NCBI RefSeq assembly: GCF_001509475.1
Contig: NZ_LLZG01000089.1
Span: forward strand, 1 to 11,439
Direction: 5' to 3'
DNA: 11,439 bases
Source: Streptomyces regalis
GTDB taxonomy: Bacteria > Actinomycetota > Actinomycetes > Streptomycetales > Streptomycetaceae
Part shown: in pieces, positions 1-6,922 of the stretch
Layout: each line of letters starts with the position of its first letter
Numbering within the stretch: the first letter of the stretch is position 1
The notes under the pieces: generated by a model
Databases searched by the model: none
Told to the model about the DNA's origin: nothing
Seen by the model: only the letters and a program-made list of their open reading frames with translations
Program-made: the position numbers and the translations under genes

Positions 1-44
1 GAACTATGTAGTCCCACCACATGTGCCCCTGACCTGCAGATTCC

Positions 45-50
45 TACCGT
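45..50 (+). promoter_or_regulatory. candidate -10 element for the MFS symporter gene
   Basis: TACCGT fits the actinobacterial -10 pattern TANNNT. Transcription would start near 57 and give a leader of about 40 bases before the ATG at 97, which has its own good ribosome binding site. No convincing -35 hexamer is visible in the few bases upstream, so this is a weak assignment. Confidence 0.3.
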
Positions 51-81
51 GTGCGAACACGTACCCGTCCCCACCGCACAC

Positions 82-88
82 GAGGAAG
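82..88 (+). promoter_or_regulatory. ribosome binding site deciding the MFS start
   Basis: GAGGAAG lies 8 bases before the ATG at 97. This favours the ATG over the in-frame GTG at 49, which has no purine-rich sequence at a suitable distance and would add 16 residues not typical of the family. Confidence 0.7.
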
Positions 89-96
89 TGGCGCAC

Positions 97-1482
97 ATGG
101 CCTCCGGAACCACCGCTCCCCCACCCCCCGGCAACCTCAAGCGCATCGTCGCCGCCAGCCTCATCGGCACCACCATCGAGTGGTACGACTTCTTCCTCTA
201 CGGCTCCGCAGCCGCCCTCGTCTTCAACAAGCTGTTCTTCCCGGACTCCGACCCGCTCGTCGGCACGCTCCTGTCCTTCCTGACGTACGCCGTCGGATTC
301 GCGGCCCGGCCGCTGGGAGCCCTCGTCTTCGGGCACTACGGCGACCGGATCGGCCGCAAGAAGCTGCTGGTGCTGAGTCTGCTGCTGATGGGTGGGGCGA
401 CTTTCGCGATCGGACTGTTGCCGACGCACGCGACCATCGGGTCCGCCGCGCCCGTGCTGCTGACCATGCTGCGCCTGGTGCAGGGTTTCGCGTTGGGTGG
501 GGAGTGGGGCGGGGCCGTGCTCCTGGTGTCCGAGCACGGGGACGCGCGGCGGCGGGGCTTCTGGGCCTCGTGGCCGCAGACCGGCGCTCCCGCGGGGCAG
601 TTGCTGGCGACCGGCGTCCTGTCGCTGCTGACGGCCGTGCTGTCGGACAGCGCCTTCGGCAGCTGGGGCTGGCGGATCCCCTTCCTGCTCTCCGGAGTCC
701 TGGTCATCGTCGGTTTGTGGATTCGTCTGTCTGTCGATGAATCGCCTGTCTTCAAGCAGGCGTTGGCCCAGGCGGAGGCGCGCAAGGTCGCGCACGTGGC
801 GGCCGCCGAGAAGCTGCCGCTGGTCTCCGTGCTGCGGCACCACTGGCGTGACGTGCTGGTGGCGATGGGTGCGCGCATGGCGGAGAACATCAGCTACTAC
901 GTCATCACCGCGTTCATCCTCGTGTACGCCACCACCTCGGCCGGCGTCTCCAAGCAGACCGCCCTCAATGCCGTGCTGATCGCCTCCGCCGTCCACTTCG
1001 CCGCCATTCCGGCCTGGGGCGCGTTGTCCGACCGGGTCGGCCGTCGCCCCGTCTACCTGCTGGGCGCGGTCGGCGTCGGGCTGTGGATGTTCCCGTTCTT
1101 CTCGCTCATCGACACCGGCGGCTTCGGCAACCTGCTTCTCGCCGTGACCGTGGGCCTTGTCCTGCACGGCGCCATGTACGCGCCCCAGGCCGCCTTCTTC
1201 TCCGAGATGTTCGCGACCCGGATGCGCTATTCCGGTGCCTCCATCGGCGCGCAGTTCGCCTCGGTCGCGGCAGGCGCGCCCGCACCGCTGATCGCCACCG
1301 CGCTGCTGTCCGACTACGGCAGCTCCACCCCGATCGCCCTGTACGTCATCGCGGCGGCCGTCCTGACGGTGATCGCGGTGGGCGCCGCCAAGGAGACCCG
1401 CCACCGGGATCTGGCCGACATCGAGTCCCCCACCGACGCGGAGCCCGAGACACCCCGGGCGGCGGACGCGCGCACTGTCTGA
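97..1482 (+). CDS. MFS transporter, metabolite:H+ symporter (MHS) type
   Basis: This is a 461-residue inner-membrane proton symporter with about 12 membrane segments. It belongs to the metabolite:H+ symporter branch of the major facilitator superfamily, which includes ProP, KgtP, ShiA and citrate carriers. Supporting signs are the N-terminal GTTIEWYDFFLYG block (residues 24-36) opening helix 1, the loop 2-3 signature GHYGDRIGRKK (79-89), GFALGGEWGGA (130-140), and the second-half copy GALSDRVGRRP (308-318). Length is normal for the family. The start at ATG 97 is set by GAGGAAG; an in-frame GTG at 49 is less likely. The substrate cannot be read from sequence. The gene is convergent with a PucR-type regulator that follows a 3-hydroxybutyrate dehydrogenase gene, so a small hydroxy or keto acid is a reasonable guess. 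The C-terminal tail after the last helix is acidic and proline-rich. Confidence 0.93.
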   Translation: MASGTTAPPPPGNLKRIVAASLIGTTIEWYDFFLYGSAAALVFNKLFFPDSDPLVGTLLSFLTYAVGFAARPLGALVFGHYGDRIGRKKLLVLSLLLMGGATFAIGLLPTHATIGSAAPVLLTMLRLVQGFALGGEWGGAVLLVSEHGDARRRGFWASWPQTGAPAGQLLATGVLSLLTAVLSDSAFGSWGWRIPFLLSGVLVIVGLWIRLSVDESPVFKQALAQAEARKVAHVAAAEKLPLVSVLRHHWRDVLVAMGARMAENISYYVITAFILVYATTSAGVSKQTALNAVLIASAVHFAAIPAWGALSDRVGRRPVYLLGAVGVGLWMFPFFSLIDTGGFGNLLLAVTVGLVLHGAMYAPQAAFFSEMFATRMRYSGASIGAQFASVAAGAPAPLIATALLSDYGSSTPIALYVIAAAVLTVIAVGAAKETRHRDLADIESPTDAEPETPRAADARTV

Positions 1483-1513
1483 CCTCTGGTCGACGCCACC
1501 GAATCCCGGGAAC

Positions 1514-1546
1514 CTGACCCCCGTACGCCGTGCGTGCGGGGGTCAG
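1514..1546. terminator. bidirectional hairpin terminator between convergent genes
   Basis: CTGACCCCCG (1514-1523) is perfectly complementary to CGGGGGTCAG (1537-1546). Four more pairs, one of them a wobble, extend inward to a 5-base loop, giving a stem of about 14 bp. It lies 31 bases after the MFS stop. On the other strand its right arm contains the TGA stop of the PucR-type gene (1543-1545). There is no clear U tract, as is common for actinobacterial terminators. Confidence 0.8.
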
Positions 1547-3504
1547 CGCTGTGCCGGTGCCGACAACCGGTGCAGCCGCAGGGCCAGTTGGATCTCCAGT
1601 GTGCGGGCGGGGCTCTGCCAGTCGTCGCCGAGGAGGTGGCCGACGCGCTCCAGGCGCTGGGCGACCGTGTTCACATGGACGTGCAGTTCGTCCTTGGTGC
1701 GCGCCGGGCTCATCCCGCAGGCGAAGTACGCGTCGAGGGTGCCCAGCAGGCCGGTGCCGCGCCGTTCGTCATACGCGACGACCCGGCCGATCGTCCGGTC
1801 GACGAAGCCCGCGATATCCCGGTCCCCGGCCAGCAGCAGCCCCAGGAACCCGAAGTCCTCGGCAGCGGCGCCGTCTCCGGAGCGGCCGAGCAGCCGCAGG
1901 GCGTCGAGGCAACGCCGGCCCTCCTCATAGGCGGCGGCGACGGAGTCCGGGTGTGCGGCCAGGTCTTCGACCGGGGCGGAGGCGCCGACGGTGACCGCCT
2001 CGTGGACGGCCGTGCCGAGATGTCGGGCGGTGCGGCGGGCCAGGGCGGTGGCGGTGTCTCCCGTTTCGAGGGGCAGGAGCAGCACCGTGCCGCCGTCGCG
2101 GGCGGCGGCCAGGCCGTGCCGGGTCGCGGCAAGGTGGGACGCGGCGGACCATAGGCGTCTGCGGGCGGCCGCCTCCTGGTCGGCGTCGGCCGCGACGGCG
2201 TCGAGGCGCGCGGCGAGCACGACATGCCCGGCGTCGAGGTCGGCGTCCAATCGCGCCGCGCGCTCGCGCAGCAGACGCGGGTCACGGTCGCGGGCGTCGA
2301 GGAGGTCGTCCAACAGCTCTCCCCGGACGCGCTGTTCGGCTTCGGCGGCGGAGCGCCGGGCGAGGAGCAGCAGGGAGGTGACCATCGCGGCCCGCTCCAG
2401 AGTGCGCTGGTCGACGGGGTCGAGGCCGGGGTGGCCACGCAGCACCAGCGCACCGAGCAGTTCGCCGCCTGCGGCCACCGCGGCGATCCAGTCGTCGTCG
2501 TGCCGTACGGCGTGGCCTTCGGCGCGGGATGCCTCCAGCGCTCTGGCCGGTGCGGTGGCGGCCTCCGCGAACTCGACCGTGCCGTCCAGGACTTCGGAGA
2601 CCGCGGCGGCCACGTCGTGTACCCCGCCGCCGCGCAGCACGAGTTCGGCGAGCCGGTCGTGCACGTCCGAGGCCCGTTCGATGACTCCGCTGCGGTCCCG
2701 GATGATCTCGTTGGCCAGCTCCAGGTCGGCGAGGGCCGAGCGGGTCTCGGTGAGCAGGTTCGCGGTGTCGATGGCGGCCGCGGCAAGGGCAGCGAAGGAG
2801 CCGAGCAGCGCGATCTGCTCCCGCTCGAAGACCCGGGCGCGTCGGTCCGCAGCGAAGAGGACACCGATCACGTGGTGCCCCAGCATCAGGGGCACACCGA
2901 GGATGGCCACCAGCCCCTCGTCGCGCACGCCGGCGTCGATGGTGAGGGTGTGCTGGAAGCGGTCGTCCTTGAAGTAGTCGTCGGTGACATACGGGCGGGC
3001 GGTCTGCGCGACGAGTCCACCGAGGCCCTCGCCCATGCCGAGCCGCAGCTGCTGGAACCGGGCGGCGACCGAGCCTTCGGTCACCCTCATGTAGGTGTCG
3101 CCCCTGGCCGGGTCGTTCAGGCTGAGATAGGCGACGTCCGTGCCGAGCAGCGACCGGGCGCGCTGCACGATCGCCTGCAGTACGGCGTCCAGGTCCCGGA
3201 GACCTGCCAGGTCGTGGGCGGTCTCGAACAGGGCCGACAGCTCGGCCTCTCGCCTGCGCCGCCCTTCCAGCTCGGAGCGCACGCGCAGCGCGAGCAGCTT
3301 GGCCTGTTCGAGGGCGACGATCCGCTCGGTGGGTCTGCCCTCGGCGCGGGCGAGCAGCACCGGCTGCTCGTAGGCGTCGGCGGACGCGCCCCGGGCCAGT
3401 AGCTCGAGAAATGGCGTCTCGGCACTGCTCAGGGGCGCTCCGGCAGCGGCGGAACGCGAGGCGGACTGCACGTGATCGCGGGACATGCCCACAGGATTGC
3501 TCAT
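1543..3504 (-). CDS. GAF-domain PucR/CdaR-type transcriptional regulator
   Basis: This is a 653-residue cytoplasmic DNA-binding regulator. Residues about 55-90 look like a charged coiled coil. A GAF sensor domain follows at about 90-245, with the typical LGMGEGLGGLVAQT and ILGVPLMLGHHVIGVLFAAD blocks. A second helical linker runs to about 275. A long middle region of the CdaR/PucR kind leads to a C-terminal helix-turn-helix at about 599-630 (SPARTKDELHVHVNTVAQRL and following), matching the PucR C-terminal family. Family members often control catabolic genes next to them. The GAF ligand is unknown. The start at 3504 has GAGG 10 bases upstream; ATG at 3486 (residue 7) is an alternative. The gene follows the dehydrogenase by 58 bases on the same strand, so the two may be co-transcribed, and it ends inside the terminator shared with the symporter gene. 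Confidence 0.88.
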   Translation of the reverse strand: MSNPVGMSRDHVQSASRSAAAGAPLSSAETPFLELLARGASADAYEQPVLLARAEGRPTERIVALEQAKLLALRVRSELEGRRRREAELSALFETAHDLAGLRDLDAVLQAIVQRARSLLGTDVAYLSLNDPARGDTYMRVTEGSVAARFQQLRLGMGEGLGGLVAQTARPYVTDDYFKDDRFQHTLTIDAGVRDEGLVAILGVPLMLGHHVIGVLFAADRRARVFEREQIALLGSFAALAAAAIDTANLLTETRSALADLELANEIIRDRSGVIERASDVHDRLAELVLRGGGVHDVAAAVSEVLDGTVEFAEAATAPARALEASRAEGHAVRHDDDWIAAVAAGGELLGALVLRGHPGLDPVDQRTLERAAMVTSLLLLARRSAAEAEQRVRGELLDDLLDARDRDPRLLRERAARLDADLDAGHVVLAARLDAVAADADQEAAARRRLWSAASHLAATRHGLAAARDGGTVLLLPLETGDTATALARRTARHLGTAVHEAVTVGASAPVEDLAAHPDSVAAAYEEGRRCLDALRLLGRSGDGAAAEDFGFLGLLLAGDRDIAGFVDRTIGRVVAYDERRGTGLLGTLDAYFACGMSPARTKDELHVHVNTVAQRLERVGHLLGDDWQSPARTLEIQLALRLHRLSAPAQR

Positions 3505-3514
3505 CGCACCGCCG

Positions 3515-3518
3515 CCTC
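3515..3518 (-). promoter_or_regulatory. probable ribosome binding site of the PucR-type regulator
   Basis: On the - strand GAGG lies 10 bases before the ATG at 3504, a slightly long but acceptable spacing. The alternative ATG at 3486 has only a weak GTGGG before it, so 3504 is preferred. Confidence 0.4.
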
Positions 3519-3526
3519 GTCAGCCC

Positions 3527-3535
3527 TGTGGATAA
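3527..3535 (-). promoter_or_regulatory. isolated perfect match to the classical DnaA box
   Basis: The + strand reads TGTGGATAA, so the - strand reads TTATCCACA, the consensus 9-mer bound by DnaA. It lies in the 58-base gap between the dehydrogenase stop and the regulator start. There is no cluster of further boxes, so this is not an origin. It may be a chance match, or a single DnaA site affecting the downstream regulator gene. Confidence 0.3.
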
Positions 3536-3562
3536 CTCGGAATCCCGTCGGCGCCGGCCCGC

Positions 3563-4372
3563 TCAGTGCGCGGTCCAGCCACCATCGAGCACGAGCGACG
3601 TGCCGGTCACGAAGGACGCCTGCGGGCTGCACAGGTACGCCACGGCCTCCGCGACCTCCTCCGGTTCGATGAGCCGCTTGACCGCGCTGTCCTGCAGCAG
3701 CACCTCGGAGAGCACCCGCTCCTCGGGGATACCGTGCGCCCGGGACTGGTCGGCGAGTTGTTTCTCCACCAGTGGGGTTCGCACATAGGCGGGGTTCACA
3801 CAATTCGAGGTGACGCCATGGGGTGCGCCCTCCAGGGCGGCGGTCTTGGAGAGTCCCTCCAGACCATGTTTGGCGGCCACATAGGCCGACTTGAAGGCCG
3901 AGGCGCGCAGTCCATGGACGGAGGACACATTGACGATCCGGCCCCAGCCCTGCCCGTACATATGGGGCAGGGCACCACGGATGAGCCGGAAGGGCGCCTC
4001 CAGCATCACGGTGAGCACCGTGTGGAACACGTCGGGCGGGAACTCCTCGATGGGGCGCACCAGTTGCAGCCCGGCGCTGTTGACGAGGACGTCGGTGCCG
4101 GCGGCGGCGAGTTCGGTGGCGTCCAGGTCGGTGAGGTCGAGGACGTGCGGTTCGACGGCGCCGGCCAGGCCCCGTGCCCGGTCGGCAAGCGCATCCAGGC
4201 CCGCGGTGTCCCGGTCGACCGCTCTCACCTTGGCTCCTGCGGCCGCGAGCCGCAGCGCACACGCACGGCCGATACCACCGGCGGCGCCGGTGACGAGTGC
4301 GGTGCGGCCGCCGAGGTCGAGCGGGACGGGCAAGGACGAGCCTTGAGCCAGGAGGGTGCTGGGCGGGGTCAT
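3563..4372 (-). CDS. bdhA: 3-hydroxybutyrate dehydrogenase (SDR family)
   Basis: This 269-residue cytoplasmic enzyme is predicted to oxidise (R)-3-hydroxybutyrate to acetoacetate with NAD+ (EC 1.1.1.30). The nucleotide site TGAAGGIG is at 28-35, with Asp53 after strand 2 favouring NAD. Other SDR landmarks are NSAG (98-101), Ser151, and Tyr164-x-x-x-Lys168. Aligned by eye to the Pseudomonas fragi enzyme (constant offset of 9), the four substrate-contact residues are all present: Gln103, His153, Lys161 and Gln205. The block NPAYVRTPLVEKQ (193-205) is diagnostic of this subfamily. The tetrad Asn is Met123 instead. The gene starts 54 bases after the NUDIX gene ends and precedes the PucR-type regulator by 58 bases. 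AGGG lies 7 bases before ATG, overlapping a possible -10. The function call is fairly strong; another 3-hydroxyacid remains possible as substrate. Confidence 0.88.
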   Translation of the reverse strand: MTPPSTLLAQGSSLPVPLDLGGRTALVTGAAGGIGRACALRLAAAGAKVRAVDRDTAGLDALADRARGLAGAVEPHVLDLTDLDATELAAAGTDVLVNSAGLQLVRPIEEFPPDVFHTVLTVMLEAPFRLIRGALPHMYGQGWGRIVNVSSVHGLRASAFKSAYVAAKHGLEGLSKTAALEGAPHGVTSNCVNPAYVRTPLVEKQLADQSRAHGIPEERVLSEVLLQDSAVKRLIEPEEVAEAVAYLCSPQASFVTGTSLVLDGGWTAH

Positions 4373-4378
4373 GGCTCG

Positions 4379-4384
4379 ACCCTA
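4379..4384 (-). promoter_or_regulatory. candidate -10 element (or SD) of the dehydrogenase gene
   Basis: On the - strand TAGGGT is followed by CGAGCC and then ATG (4372). TANNNT six bases before the start codon fits a leaderless promoter. The same bases contain AGGG (4380-4383) at a good Shine-Dalgarno distance, so the two readings compete. No -35 hexamer is recognisable. Confidence 0.35.
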
Positions 4385-4426
4385 GGCAGCACCCTCGCCA
4401 GGCCACATATGGTCACAGCCCATACT

Positions 4427-4906
4427 TCAGTGCGAACTCATAGGCTCGAACCACGTGGGTTCATCGGACAGTGCCTGTTTGATCCGGAACAGCTGACGTT
4501 CGTCCATCACGGGCAGCGCGTCCACCTCGAACCAGCCGACCTGCAGCGATTCGTCGTCGTTCACGCGGGCCTCGCCGCCGACGGCCCGGCAGCGGAAGGT
4601 GATGTCCATGAACTGGCATGTGTCGCCGTTGGGATAGGTGACCTCGTTCCCGGATCGGACGAGGACAATGCGCTCGGCGACGCACCGGACACCGGTCTCC
4701 TCCTGCACCTCCCGCACGGCTGCGGCCGCGGGCTGCTCGCCAGGGTCCGGAATGCCGTTGATCACCGTCCACTTGCGGTTGTCCGCGCGCTGCCCCAGCA
4801 GGACCCGCCCTTCATCGTCGAAGACGACGGCGCTGACCCCGGGAAGCCACAGCAGTTGATGACCGGCGGAGGCCCGGATCGTACGAATGAAGTCAGGAGT
4901 AGCCAT
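4427..4906 (-). CDS. NUDIX hydrolase
   Basis: This is a 159-residue soluble hydrolase of nucleoside-diphosphate-linked compounds. The NUDIX box is complete and canonical at residues 51-73: Gly51, Glu57, then Arg65-Glu66-Val67, Glu69-Glu70 and Gly72-Val73, matching GX5EX7REUXEEXGU. These acidic residues bind the divalent metals. The N-terminal strand GVSAVVFDDEGRVLLGQRAD and the following KWTVINGIPDPGE are typical of small actinobacterial NUDIX enzymes. The substrate cannot be predicted. A hairpin separates it from lnt upstream, so it probably has its own promoter: TAGGGT lies 7 bases before the ATG. The dehydrogenase begins 54 bases downstream, so partial read-through is possible. No signal peptide or membrane segment is visible. 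Confidence 0.92.
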   Translation of the reverse strand: MATPDFIRTIRASAGHQLLWLPGVSAVVFDDEGRVLLGQRADNRKWTVINGIPDPGEQPAAAAVREVQEETGVRCVAERIVLVRSGNEVTYPNGDTCQFMDITFRCRAVGGEARVNDDESLQVGWFEVDALPVMDERQLFRIKQALSDEPTWFEPMSSH

Positions 4907-4913
4907 GGCCCCG

Positions 4914-4919
4914 ACCCTA
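4914..4919 (-). promoter_or_regulatory. candidate -10 element of the NUDIX gene
   Basis: On the - strand TAGGGT is followed by seven bases (CGGGGCC) and then the ATG at 4906. This nearly repeats the dehydrogenase leader (TAGGGTCGAGCC-ATG). Its position just after the lnt terminator supports a separate promoter, possibly leaderless. AGGG within it could also act as a Shine-Dalgarno sequence. No -35 hexamer is recognisable. Confidence 0.4.
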
Positions 4920-4934
4920 ACTGGCCGGTGGCGG

Positions 4935-4958
4935 CGCCCCCGGGAGATTCCGGGGGCG
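4935..4958 (-). terminator. hairpin terminator after lnt
   Basis: CGCCCCCGG (4935-4943) pairs perfectly with CCGGGGGCG (4950-4958) around a 6-base loop. It begins 17 bases beyond the lnt stop and lies wholly in the 68-base gap before the NUDIX gene. It has a GC-rich stem and no U tract, as is usual in actinomycetes. Confidence 0.7.
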
Positions 4959-4974
4959 TGCGACCGACGTACGG

Positions 4975-6585
4975 CTACACGTCAGCGGCGCGTCGCGTGC
5001 GCATCCCGGCGCCGATCGCCCAGCCGAGGCCGCCGGCGGCGACCAGCACCAGGGCGATCTCCGGCAGGATGCCGAACCGCGTGGCGGGCGTCTCGGTGGA
5101 GCGCAGCGGCACCTTCTGGACCAACGAGTCGGCCACGAACATGCCCGTCTTCTGCGTGATCGTCCCGTCCGGCATGATGATCGCGCTGACCCCGCTGGTC
5201 ACCGGCACGGTGACGGTCCGGCTGTGCTCGACGGCACGGACGCGGGACATGGCGAGCTGCTGGTACGTCATCTCGCTGCGGTCGAAGGTCGCGTTGTTGC
5301 TCGGCACGGAGATCATCTGCGCGCCGTCGGTGACCTCGGAGCGCACGGCCCAGTCGAAGGCAGCCTCGTAGCAGGTGACGAGGCCGACCTTGGCGCCGTC
5401 CATGGTGAACACGCCCGGCTCGGTGCCCCGGCTGAAGTCCTGGCGGACCATCGCGGTCCAGTTCTCGTTGATCGCCCCGACGAGCGAGCGCAACGGCAGG
5501 TACTCGCCGAACGGCTGGATCTGCCGCTTGTCGTACGTGTCGACGGGCCCCTTCACCGGGTCCCACAGGATCTGCTCGTTGAGCAGCTTGCCGTCCCGCT
5601 CGACGACGCCGCCGACGGAGATGGGCGCGCCGATCGCCTTGGCGGCCGCGTCGATGACGGCGCGCGCGTCGGCGTTGGCGAAGGGGTCGATGTCGGAGGA
5701 GTTCTCGGGCCACAGCACGAAGTCGGGCTGTGCGACCTTGCCCGCCTTGACCTCGGCGGCCAGGCGCTCGGTCTCGCGCGCGTGGTAGTCCAGTACGGCT
5801 CGCCGCTGGGCGTTGAAGTCCAGTCCGGCACGCGGCACATTGCCCTGGATGACCGCGACGGTCGCGGTGCCGTTCTCGGCCTTGTCAGTGACAAGCGGCC
5901 GGGCGGCCACGGCGCCCACGACCGGCAGGGCCACGCTCAGCAGGGCGACCGCGGCAGCGGACCGCCGTACGGCCCGCGTGCGCCGCGCCTCGACAGTCAG
6001 GCGTATCACCTCATGCAGACCGAAGCCGCAGAGAACGACCGCGAAACCGAGCACCGGGGTGCCGCCCACCGCGGCGAGCGGCAGGAAGACGCCGTCGGCC
6101 TGGCCGAACGCGATCTTTCCCCAGGGGAAGCCGTTGAACGGCGCACGCGCGCGTGCCGCCTCTCCGGCGATCCACAGCGCCGCCGCCCACACCGGCCGGC
6201 CCGGCAGCTTCGACACCGCGGCGACTCCCGCGCCCACCAGCGCGACGAAGAGCGCCTCGATCGCGACCAGCGCGAGCCAGGGGCCGGGGCCGACCTCCAC
6301 TCCGGTCCACACCAGCAGCGGTAGCAGGAAGCCGAGGCCGAAGAGATAGCCGAGGCCGAGGCCCGCCTTCCAGGAGCGGCCGCGCAGCACCCAGCCGAAG
6401 ACGGCGAAGGCCGGCAGGGCCAGCCACCACAGGGTGCGGGGCGGGAAGCTGACGTAGAGCAGCACTCCGGAGAGCGCCGCGGCGAGGGCCGGAACCAGAC
6501 GCACGAGCCGTGCCGCGCGCGAGGCGGGCGCGATCTGCGGCTGCAGTTGGTCCGACTCGCCCACGGAAGTTGCGGTGACGGTCAC
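4975..6585 (-). CDS. lnt: apolipoprotein N-acyltransferase
   Basis: This 536-residue membrane enzyme transfers the third acyl chain to the N-terminal Cys of lipoproteins. About six membrane segments fill the first half. A periplasmic (extracytoplasmic) nitrilase domain follows, and a last membrane segment lies near the C-terminus. The catalytic triad is intact: Glu294 in WPENSSD, Lys353 in YDKRQIQPFGEYLP, and Cys405 in TCYEAAF. The Lys-Cys spacing (52) equals that of the E. coli enzyme. Glu361 (FGEYLP) and Glu407, also conserved in the family, are present. I chose GTG 6585 because TACACT lies six bases before it and the next residues (MTVTATSVGESD) look native. An upstream ATG at 6660 would add a 25-residue Arg/Pro-rich stretch with no support. 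It is not fused to a Ppm1 domain. It is terminated by the hairpin at 4935-4958. Confidence 0.94.
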   Translation of the reverse strand: MTVTATSVGESDQLQPQIAPASRAARLVRLVPALAAALSGVLLYVSFPPRTLWWLALPAFAVFGWVLRGRSWKAGLGLGYLFGLGFLLPLLVWTGVEVGPGPWLALVAIEALFVALVGAGVAAVSKLPGRPVWAAALWIAGEAARARAPFNGFPWGKIAFGQADGVFLPLAAVGGTPVLGFAVVLCGFGLHEVIRLTVEARRTRAVRRSAAAVALLSVALPVVGAVAARPLVTDKAENGTATVAVIQGNVPRAGLDFNAQRRAVLDYHARETERLAAEVKAGKVAQPDFVLWPENSSDIDPFANADARAVIDAAAKAIGAPISVGGVVERDGKLLNEQILWDPVKGPVDTYDKRQIQPFGEYLPLRSLVGAINENWTAMVRQDFSRGTEPGVFTMDGAKVGLVTCYEAAFDWAVRSEVTDGAQMISVPSNNATFDRSEMTYQQLAMSRVRAVEHSRTVTVPVTSGVSAIIMPDGTITQKTGMFVADSLVQKVPLRSTETPATRFGILPEIALVLVAAGGLGWAIGAGMRTRRAADV

Positions 6586-6591
6586 TCGGGG

Positions 6592-6597
6592 AGTGTA
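6592..6597 (-). promoter_or_regulatory. candidate -10 element of lnt (leaderless layout)
   Basis: On the - strand TACACT is followed by CCCCGA and then the GTG at 6585. There is no purine-rich Shine-Dalgarno sequence in the same stretch, which favours a leaderless transcript starting at or next to the GTG. No clear -35 hexamer is visible. Confidence 0.5.
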
Positions 6598-6816
6598 CGG
6601 CGGTTGACCTCGGCACCGACAGCGCGGTCCGGCGGCAGCAGGGCTCCCACGTGGGCGCATGCGTCCGTCGGGCCCCCGGCAGGGTCCCCTGCGGGCGCGG
6701 GCCTCTCACGGGAGACGCCGCCGGTCGTCCCTCCCCAGCGCGCCGACGCCGGCCCCTCGGCGCTCAGGCGACGCATCGTTCCTGCACGACACGTCCACAA
6801 ACCGGCCATCAGCCGT

Positions 6817-6822
6817 TACGGT
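6817..6822 (+). promoter_or_regulatory. possible -10 element of the O-antigen-ligase-like gene
   Basis: TACGGT fits TANNNT, with TCCACA 17 bases upstream as a poor -35. Transcription would start near 6829. This is the best candidate in the intergenic region but is unproven. Confidence 0.25.
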
Positions 6823-6922
6823 AGGCCGGAGCCTCAGTCGTACCGGCAGGTCAGGTCCGGACGGCGAGGCCCGTCACAGGTCGGGGGACCGGGTTTCGGG
6901 GGGCGGGGTGGATGTCACGGGG

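Larger units (their letters stand above)
6586..6922. other. divergent intergenic region between lnt and the O-antigen-ligase-like gene
   Basis: About 337 bases without a supported gene. The lnt promoter candidate is at the left end. A short hairpin, GCAGG/CCTGC, sits at 6679-6692. A candidate + strand -10 (TACGGT, 6817-6822) would give a leader of about 90 bases for the rightward gene. Open frames cross the region on both strands, but their products are Arg/Pro/Gly-rich, with no recognisable domain or ribosome binding site. I see no riboswitch, repeat or RNA gene. Confidence 0.6.

Noticed and set aside
4..1404. Long open frame antisense to the MFS gene
   Set aside because: The product is Gly/Arg/Gln-rich with no domain. 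It mirrors the third-position GC bias of the real gene.
3566..5371. 601-codon + strand open frame across the dehydrogenase, NUDIX and lnt genes
   Set aside because: It is antisense to three well-supported genes and has no family motifs, a shadow caused by high GC.
5224..6324. Long + strand frame antisense to lnt
   Set aside because: Low-complexity His/Gly/Arg-rich product. The lnt catalytic triad fixes the real strand and frame.
6586..6660. N-terminal extension of lnt to an ATG at 6660
   Set aside because: The added 25 residues are Arg/Pro/Gly-rich and unlike the family, and the -10-like TACACT sits inside the extension.
6582..6809. Possible 75-residue protein on the - strand upstream of lnt
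   Set aside because: No ribosome binding site, no domain, and it overlaps the lnt promoter and start.
6659..6922. N-terminal extension of the O-antigen-ligase-like protein
   Set aside because: It is Arg/Ser/Pro-rich, has no ribosome binding site and is not membrane-like; it is probably non-coding.
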